Shown here in pieces: positions 56,640-64,000 of a stretch of DNA of 64,000 nt. A program made the translations under genes and the position numbers. The notes beneath the pieces were generated by a model, which was given only the letters and a program-made list of their open reading frames with translations, ran no database searches and had not been told where the DNA came from. Numbering within the stretch: position 1 is the first letter of the stretch; each line of letters begins with the position of its first letter. The stretch is from Strix aluco. Taxonomy: Eukaryota > Chordata > Aves > Strigiformes > Strigidae. The DNA lies in the NCBI RefSeq assembly GCF_031877795.1, contig NC_133957.1, positions 7,414,351 to 7,478,350 of the forward strand, given 5' to 3'.

Positions 56640-58375
56640 GTTGCGATGGGTGCAGGACCCACAGGAGATGTCGTGATGGGTGCAGGGTCCATAGAGGATG
56701 GTGTAAGGGGTGCAGGATCTGCAGGGGACGTTGTGATGGGTGCTGGGTCCCCAGGAAGTGTTGAGATGGTTGTAGGACCCACAGGAGATGTGATGGGTGC
56801 TGGACCCACAGGGAATGTTGCAATGGGTGCAGGATCTTCAGGGGACGTTGTGATGGGTGCAGGACCCACAGGAGACGTTGCAGTGGGTGCAGGATCTGCA
56901 GGACACATTGAGATGGGTGCAGGACCCACAGGGGATGTTGTGATGGGTGCAGGGTCCATAGAGGATGGTGTAAGGGGTGCAGGATCCCCAGGGAGTGTTG
57001 CGATGGGTGCAGGACCCACAGGAGACGTCATGATGGGTGCAGGGTCCATAGAGGATGGTGTAAGGGGTGCAGGATCCCCAGGGAGTGTTGCGATGGGTGC
57101 AGGACCCACAGGAGACGTCGTGATGGGTGCAGGGTCCATAGAGGATGGTGTAAGGGGTGCAGGATCTGCAGGGGACGTTGTGATGGGTGCTGGGTCCACA
57201 GGGAACGTTGAGATGGGTGTAGGACCCACAGGAGATGTGATGGGTGCTGGACCCACAGAGAATGTTGCAATGGGTGCAGGATCTGCAGGGGACATTATGA
57301 TGGGTGCTGGGTCCACAGGGGACGTTGCAGTGGGTGGTGGATCCACAGGACACGTTGAGATGGGTGTAGGACCCACAGAGAATGTTGCAATGGGTGCAGG
57401 ATCTTCAGGGGACATTATGATGGGTGCTGGGTCCACAGGGGATGTTGTGATGGGTGCAGGATCTGCAGGCAACGTTGTGATGGGTGCTGGACCCACAGAA
57501 GATATTGTGATGGGTGCAGGATCCCCAGGGAATGTTGTGATGGGTGCTGGATCCACAGGAGATGTTGTGATGGGTGTAGGACCCACAGGAGATGTGATGG
57601 GTGCTGGACCCACAGGGAATGTTGCAATGGGTGCAGGATCTTCAGGGGACATTATGATGGGTGCAGGACCCACAGGACACATTGCAATGGGTGCAGGACC
57701 CACAGGAGACGTTGCAGTGGGTGCAGGATCTGCAGGACACGTTGAGATGGGTGCAGGACCCACAGGAGCTGTTGTGATGGGTGCAGGACCCACAGGGGAT
57801 GTTGTGATGGGTGCTGGACCCACAGGACATATTGAGACAGGTGCAGGGTCCACAGGGAATGTTGTGATGGGTGTAGGGCCCACAGGAGATGTGATGGGTG
57901 CTGGACCCACAGGAGACGTTGCAGTGGGTGCAGGATCCCCAGAGGATGTTGTGATGGGTGCTGGACCCACAGGGGACGTTGCAGTGGGTGCAGGATCCAC
58001 AGGACACATTGAGATGGGTGCAGGACCCCCAGGAGATGTTGTGATGGGTGCAGGACCCACAGGGGATGTTGCAGCAGGTGCAGGACCCCCAGGAGATGTT
58101 GTGATGGGTGCAGGACCCACAGGGGATGTTGCAGCGGGTGCAGGACCCCCAGGAGATGCTGTGATGGGTGCAGGACCCACAGGGGACGTTGCAGTGGGTG
58201 CAGGATCTGCAGGACACGTTGAGATGGGTGCAGGACCCCCAGGAGATGTTGTGATGGGTGCAGGACCCCCAGGGGACGTTTCAGTGGGTGCAGGACCCAC
58301 AGGAGATGCTGTGATGGGTGCAGGACCCCCAGGGGACGTTGCTGCGGGTGCAGGACCCACAGCCCTCCCTGCTCA
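56640..58375. repeat. 30-bp minisatellite, about 58 copies, open on both strands
   Basis: Unit GATGGGTGCAGGACCCACAGGAGATGTTGT type, 30 bp with some 27-bp copies; CTGGACCC, CAGGATCC and CAGGATCTGC variants alternate. Both unit lengths are multiples of 3, so a plus-strand frame (VMGAGPTGD decamers) and a minus-strand frame (PAPITTSPVG decamers) each stay open for over 570 codons. The minus frame has no ATG at its beginning and neither has splice or signal features, so no gene is called. The array lies 300 bp upstream of the FCGBP-like promoter. Confidence 0.9.
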
Positions 58376-58379
58376 CATC

Positions 58380-59656
58380 ATTTAATATTTCTTTGCTCTT
58401 GCAAATGCCTTTGGACGATTAAATCCCGCCGCATACGCGATGTCCCCAGCTGCACCCCAGCACCCTTCCGAGGCCACCCCGCCACCGAGACACCCCCAAA
58501 AAATTTCATCAAGCTGCCGGGAACGAGGCGCTCGCAGCATATTTTGCCCAGTGACCCCTCGTTCGCTCCCTCCAGGGGTGCTCGTGGGGCAACAGGGGTT
58601 TTTTGGGTTTGTTTTTGGTTTTTTTTGACATTAATTAGAAAAATCCCTGATGGGAATTCCTGAGAACTGCAGCTCCGCCGTGCGTGGCCTTGCCAAAAGC
58701 TTATTTAGGACTCAAAAAACATCAGGAGGAGCCAAAGGTCTCCTGTGTCCTAAAAATCTGCCTCGCCGGAGACCTCGGGGAGCTGCGGATCCGCGCTGCC
58801 TTGACGGGCAGAAAGTTGGCCGATTCCAGCGTATTTTTTTTTTTTTTTTTTCCCCGTGGTAGAGGGCGGCTGGGAGGGCTGCGTGTTAAAAAGAAGGGCA
58901 GGATGCGACAGAAAAATCCATTTCTTGGTGGCTGAGCTCGTGTCGGTGCCTCTTTTCTCCCCTTCTCGCCATTCCCTGGGGAAATCGGGACGCAGCGAGG
59001 TCTCGAGGTAAGAGATTTTATCTCCGTCGCCAACACCCGTCGCTCTCTTTAAATTGCTTAAATTGCACGAATTTGTGCAGTCGCTCGCTCTTCAAATGGC
59101 TTAAAACTGCACCAATAGAGCAGAAATGCTGCTGAAAAAAACACCCGATTCGGTGCAGGGGATTGTGCTGCTCCAGCTCCGGAGGTGGTTTTGCAAAACG
59201 CACCCATGGGTGCTCATCGAATCACCCCCTTCACATCCTGCCTCAGTTTCTCTTTTTCCAACCAGGAAAACACCAAAATTGTTTTGTTATTTTTTTACCA
59301 AATTCCCTCCAATTTATGCGTAGCTTTGCTCTGGGGGGTGATTCCCACAGGCAGGACCCCAGGTTGGGGCAAAATGGGACGAGTAAAGGGTTAAAATACA
59401 CTCGGGAAATCGGATTTTTCTCAACTCTCGGCCAGCAATAAAAATAAAAACTTTCCTAGTCACGCAATTCTTTTAAAAAACGGTTAAAATAATTCATCCC
59501 CACCATGCCATGGGGTAAAAATGCCGTGAAAAGAGGACAGTTGGTATTTTAAAGAGAAACTTTTCACCTCCAGAGCATCATTGGGCTCCTTCATCCGTTT
59601 GGTTTTGGTTTTGGTTTTAATTTTTACAGAATTTTTACGATTTTGCGGGAGCTGGG
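58380..59656. other. Spacer between divergent genes: nothing recognised
   Basis: Mostly non-repetitive sequence between the 30-bp minisatellite and the right NIDO gene. Weak A/T-rich motifs occur (for example GGTATTTTAAAG near 59545, about 110 bp before the ATG) that could serve as a TATA-like element, but none is convincing. It should contain the promoter and 5'UTR of the right NIDO gene. Confidence 0.4.
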
Positions 59657-62600
59657 ATGAAGCCCTCCTTCGTTGTCCTGTTCCTGATGTTAGGTAGGTT
59701 AAAAAAAAAAAATAATAATTTCTCTTCTGAGGATGCTGCTAGATGGAAAAATCACGGGTGATGGTTGCTCCTGGGTTAATATTTCCCCCCCCCCCCCATC
59801 TCTTCTCCAGGAACCGTGGTGAACGTCCAACCAGTGCAAGGAGGTGGGTATTCGTGTTGCATTAAAACACGGTATTTCCACCCAAAACGGGGTTATTTCT
59901 GCTTTAGTTTGGGAAGTTGGAATGGAGCGGAGCTTCCTTCCGGCTACTTTTTGGGTATATGGAGATCAGATGTTCTATTTTCGCCCTGTTTGTCCTCAAA
60001 TCTGCGGGCAATTCCCTTCGGTCCCGCTTTCCCCCCAACCCTTGGACACCCCAGAGAAATCAACCCCGTTTTGGGTAACTTTGGAGCATTTAGGTAATTT
60101 TGGAGCACAGGCCCCATTTCAAATCAGGAATCCCAAACCTGGCGGGCTTCACCCCAAAATATATGAAGTTGGGAGGGGTTGGGGAGGGTCCCCCAATACC
60201 TCAACTTCTGCCTTCCTGCAGCATCTGTGCTCTACCCCTACGGTCTGGACCAGGGGGACCATAAGAACCCCAAACTTGATGATGGGACTTCGGAGAAGAT
60301 CTCCCTCGCCGTGCCCTTCACCTTCTACAGCAAAGAGTACCAAAACCTTTACGTACGTGAGCTAAAATTCGACGTTTTCCTTGCGTGTCTCTCCATTTTC
60401 TGATTTCCCACTCTTTTTTTGGCTCCCTTTTCCGCTCCGTTTTGTCACTTTTCCTCCCCCCCCAGAATCTACCTGTCCATGGGATTGACCCGGTTGCCTT
60501 AATATTTATTTTTCTGGAGCATCAAAGCATCCTCGTACGGTTGGTGGGTCTTGGGAGGGGATCTACACCCTTCTGGAGTGGTGGGTGGAAGGGCTGTGGC
60601 CAAGTTTAGGGTGTTATATCCCACCCCCCCACCTCGTTTTGATGGAGCTGTAGATGCAACAATGACCTAAACATCTCCACTATGGTCACGGAGACGCAGA
60701 AGTCGGTGGTGAAACCACCCGTGTCCATCTCCAGGGTCCCACAACCAAGTCGAGGTGTTGACAACCGACCCAGCTTGTCGCCACGTCGGGGCTGACCGGG
60801 TGTTTTTTACAGGTGAACAACAACGGCGTGATTTCCTTCGACAGCCAGGTCCGCGAATACACCCCCGACCCCTTCCCCCTGGCTGACGGACGCCCCTTCG
60901 TCACCCCGTTCTGGGCGGACGTCAACAATGTGGAGGGAGGGGATGTCTTCTACCGCGAGACCACCGACCCGACGCTGCTGGCGCTCATCACGAAGAACAT
61001 CAACCGATACTTCCCCGACATTCCCTACACCGCCACGTGGGCTTTTGTGGCCACCTGGGACCACGTGGCCTACTACGGCACTGTCAGCAATAAGGTAAGG
61101 TCCACGGTCGTCGCTTGAAGGCCAGACGAGGTCACACACGCGAAAATTAATTTAGCCCACCCCGATGTGGCGCAGAGACGAGCACGTGGCCACGGGCGAA
61201 TGGGTTTTGGAGAGCAAAGCAAATCACGGCCTCAAATGCAAATTGTTGGACCTGCAACGCTCTTGTTGCCCTTCCGTTCCATTCTTGGCCTTCACGACCC
61301 ATTCGTTGGCCTTCGTGACCAACTCATTGGCCTTCACAATCTCTTTATTTATTTCATGACCCAATTATGGGCCTGAAAATCCATTTGATGGCCTTTGTGG
61401 CCTTTTCCTTGGCCCTTCCATTCCATTCTTGACCTTCATGACCCATTCTTGGCCTTCGTGACCCACTCATTGGCCTTTTCAACCTATTTATTGGTTTCAT
61501 GACTCAATTATCGGCCTGACAATCTATTTGATGGCCTTTGTGGCCTTTTCCTTGGCCCTTCCATCCCATTCTTGGCCTTCGTGACCAACTCATTGGCATT
61601 TCCAACCTATTTATTGGTTTCATGACCCAATTATTGGCCTGAAAATCTATTCGATGGCCTTTGTGGCCTCTTCCTTGGCCCTTCCATTCTATTCCTGGCC
61701 TTGTCACCCGTTCATTGGCCTTCACGACCCATCCATTGGTCTTGCCACCCATTTATTTGCCGTCGTGACATTTGAGGTGAGCATGTATTTGAGGTCCCTC
61801 GGTCATACCTGACAGCCCTGGATGGCTACACAAAACCCCATGGAGCTCCTTGACTATCCCTGGGTGCTGTCACAAAGGCGTCACATCCAGACCCGATTAA
61901 TTTTACGTTTTTTTTCTGTGTTGAAAGCCACAACACCGTTCCTCTGGCCACCTCGTGCAGAAAAAGAGCCTGTGGTAGAGCACCAAAAGTACTCATCTGA
62001 AGGTAGACACCAAAAAACCAGCCGGCATGGGCCATGTGTCACCAAAATGGCCACCTTGTGCAGCTCTGGGCGAGGAGTCTCCACCCACGCGAAGCCCTGG
62101 GGGCTAAATCCCACCCGTACGTGTTCATCCCACCACTGATGGTGTCACCTCCCCTTTTTTTTTTTTGCAGGGCAACACCTTCCAGGCCGCTCTGACCACC
62201 AACACCAAGAGGTCCTTCATCATCCTCAACTACCAGGACATCCAGTGGACTACGGGGGAGGCAAGCGGCGGGGACCCCGAAACAGGTCTCGGAGGCACCC
62301 CGGCCCACGTACGTGGGGCTGAAGGAGAAGCGGAGGGAAATGGGGTGAGGGAGGGGAGGGACGGGGGAGGACGTTGCCCAGTAATGGCGGTTTTTGGGCC
62401 AACACCAGCTTTGCCAAAGGTAGGACTTTGGCCCACAACGTTTTTTGGGAAAAAAACCCTGAAAGTAGGACTTTGGTCCGTAATATTTTTTGTAGAAGAC
62501 AAAGATAAACTTGTCTTTGTCCCATCATGGTTTTTGGGGGACAATCCCCGGTTCATCCAAGGCAGGAAGTTGGGAAGTTGGCCTGTAACATTTTGGGGAG

Positions 62601-63737
62601 ACAATATTTTTGGGGGGAAAACACCAGGTTCACTCACAGTAGGAGGTTGTCCCATGCCATCTTCTGAGGACAACGGTGATGAAGGTTGGTGGTTGGCCCA
62701 CAATATTTTGGGGGAAAAACACCAAATTTGGTCATGGTAGAAGGTTGTCCCATGCCATCTTCTGAGGACAATGGTGATGAAGGTTGGCGGTTGGTCCACA
62801 AAATTTTTTGGGGAAAACATCAAATTTTACTCACAGTAGAAGATTGTCCCGTGCCACCTTCTGAGGACAACGGTGATGAAGGTTGGTCGTTGGCCCACAA
62901 AATTTTTGGAGGAAAACACCAAATTTGCTTGTGGTAGAAGGTTGTCCATGCCATCTTCTGAGGACAACGGTGATGAAGGTTGGTGGTTGGCCCACAATAT
63001 TTTTGGGGAAAAAACACCAAATTTGGTCATGGTAGGAGGTTGTCCCATGCCATCTTCTGAGGACAACGGTGATGAAGGTTGGAGGTTGGCCCACAATATT
63101 TTTGGGGGGAAAACACCAAATTTGCTTACGGTAGAAGGTTGTCCCGTGCCACCTTCTGAGGGCAACGGTGACGAAAACTGGAGATTGGCCCGTAACATTT
63201 TGGGGAGGAAAATGCCAGGTTTGTCGAAAGTAGGTTGACCCACAACATTTTTTGGTGAGGATAACGCTGAAAGTAGGATGTTGGCCCATAATATTTTTGG
63301 GGGACACCATCACAGAATTGGAGGTTGGCCCATAATGTTTTTGGGGATGCCACCACCCCCAGGAGGAGGTTGTCCCCTGCTACTAAGCCCTTGGGTGGGG
63401 TTAATCCTCCAAATCATCCATTTTGGCCCCATTTTTAGGCCGGCTTCAACAGCGGAGATGACAAGAACTTCTACAACATCCCCGGCTCCCAGACTGAAGC
63501 CATCATCAACATCACCCAGACCTCCAACGTCAACGTGCCGGGGCGCTGGGTCTTCCAGGTGGATGAGTTCAAGGTGACGGGGGTCCCCACCGAGGCGCCC
63601 AAGGTCGCTGACAACAACTGCTGGTTGTAAGTTGGAATTTTGGGGTTGGAAACCTACAAAAAAAAAAAAGGGAAAATTGAGAATTGGTTGGAAAACTGGT
63701 TCTTCCTCTTGAGTTCTTGGTTTCTTCCCGCAGGTAA
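59657..63737 (+). CDS. NIDO-domain secreted protein, alpha-tectorin-like (right copy, complete, 270 aa)
   Basis: Exons: 59657-59693 (signal peptide [12 protein letters not shown]), 59811-59843, 60222-60352 ([12 protein letters not shown] ... [15 protein letters not shown]), 60813-61094 (starts [47 protein letters not shown]), 62171-62308 ([20 protein letters not shown]) and 63439-63626 ([17 protein letters not shown] ... [10 protein letters not shown] ... NNCWL), with the stop completed in 63734-63737. All phases agree and there is no internal stop. The NIDO domain spans roughly residues 60-255. Function is not established; in alpha-tectorin and nidogen, NIDO lies in extracellular-matrix proteins. 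The start is the first ATG before the hydrophobic core. It is divergent from the FCGBP-like gene and paralogous to the NIDO gene at 21.8-25.4 kb. Confidence 0.88.
61265..61775. repeat. Minisatellite TTGGCCTTCGTGACC in the right NIDO gene
   Basis: Units of CATTCTTGGCCTTCGTGACC, TTATTGGTTTCATGAC and GATGGCCTTTGTGGCC. A block of about 120 bp is repeated near 61370, 61500 and 61630. Confidence 0.8.
62400..63370. repeat. About 100-120 bp minisatellite in the right NIDO gene
   Basis: Units contain GGTTGTCCCATGCCATCTTC, TGAGGACAACGGTGATGAAG and TTGGCCCACAATATTTTTGG with GGGGAAAACACCAAATTTG. Nearly identical copies run from 62640 to 63180. Confidence 0.85.
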
Positions 63738-63754
63738 ATGGAGGCGTCTGGGGC

Positions 63755-64000
63755 AGAAGGACCGTCCCCGTTGGCCCCATTGTCCCCATTGGCCCCGTTG
63801 GCCCTGTTGGCCTCGTTGGGCCCGTTGGCCCCATTGGCCCCATTTTCCCCATTGGCCCCATTGGCCCCGTCATCCCTGTTGGCCCCATTGTCCCTGTTGG
63901 CTCCATTGTCCCTGTTGGCTCTGTTGTCCCCATTGTCCCCATTGTCCCCCTTGTCTCCATTGTCCCCGTTGGCCCCATTGTCCCCATTGGCCCCATTGGC
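63755..64000. repeat. 9/18-bp minisatellite GTCCCCATTGGCCCC, runs off the window
   Basis: Short units of GGCCCCATT and GTCCCCGTT begin 20 bp after the right NIDO stop codon and reach the window end. On the minus strand they read as Gly-Pro-Met/Gly-Pro-Thr triplets, collagen-like in form only; no start, splice or C-propeptide feature is seen. Confidence 0.85.

Noticed and set aside
56600-58360. Mucin-like minus-strand frame as a gene
   Set aside because: Attractive PTS-type repeat, but no ATG, signal peptide, splice sites or non-repeat domain. Kept only as a finding.
63310-63996. Collagen gene on the minus strand at the right edge
   Set aside because: The triplets come from a 9-bp minisatellite in a 3'UTR; no collagen exon structure is visible inside the window.

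Overview
The window looks like avian DNA, probably a GC-rich microchromosome. Three CR1 LINE 3' fragments of bird type are present, G/C homopolymers are extreme, and nearly every intron and spacer is filled with its own minisatellite. The genes are vertebrate multi-exon genes with canonical GT/AG junctions. All exon boundaries below were placed by hand from splice motifs, exon length, reading phase and family motifs.

Layout. (1) 1-2740: two arms of one minisatellite in opposite orientation around a short CpG-rich unique segment. (2) 3238 to about 15.1 kb, plus strand: LGI4, nine exons, splice sites intact but several one-base frame breaks, mostly in G/C runs. (3) 15.0-19.0 kb, minus strand: FXYD3, seven coding exons, complete 89-codon frame, tail-to-tail with LGI4 as in mammals. 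(4) 21.7-25.4 kb, minus strand: a small secreted NIDO-domain protein (alpha-tectorin-like N-terminal module) with at least three frame breaks in its last exon. (5) 28.3-56.3 kb, minus strand: a complete IgGFc-binding-protein (FCGBP)-like gene. Its 19 coding exons plus a stop exon join in frame to 2964 residues: signal peptide, IgGFc-binding N-terminal domain, six full VWD-C8-TIL units and a truncated seventh. A TATA promoter, 5'UTR exon and poly(A) signal are visible. (6) 56.6-58.4 kb: a 30-bp minisatellite open on both strands. (7) 59.66-63.74 kb, plus strand: a second, intact NIDO-only gene of 270 residues, divergent from the FCGBP-like gene.

How the genes relate. LGI4 (secreted Schwann-cell myelination factor) and FXYD3 (Na,K-ATPase regulator) form an old syntenic pair. 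The right 42 kb is a different module: one large multimerising VWD protein flanked on both sides by NIDO-only secreted proteins. Alpha-tectorin carries NIDO and VWD-C8-TIL domains in one chain. Here the same parts lie in three adjacent genes, so a shared role in an extracellular gel or mucus matrix is a reasonable inference, and this cluster is the most interesting content of the window.

Limits. No alignment or database search was run. Family assignments rest on recognised motifs, and the 5' ends of LGI4, FXYD3 and the left NIDO gene are uncertain.
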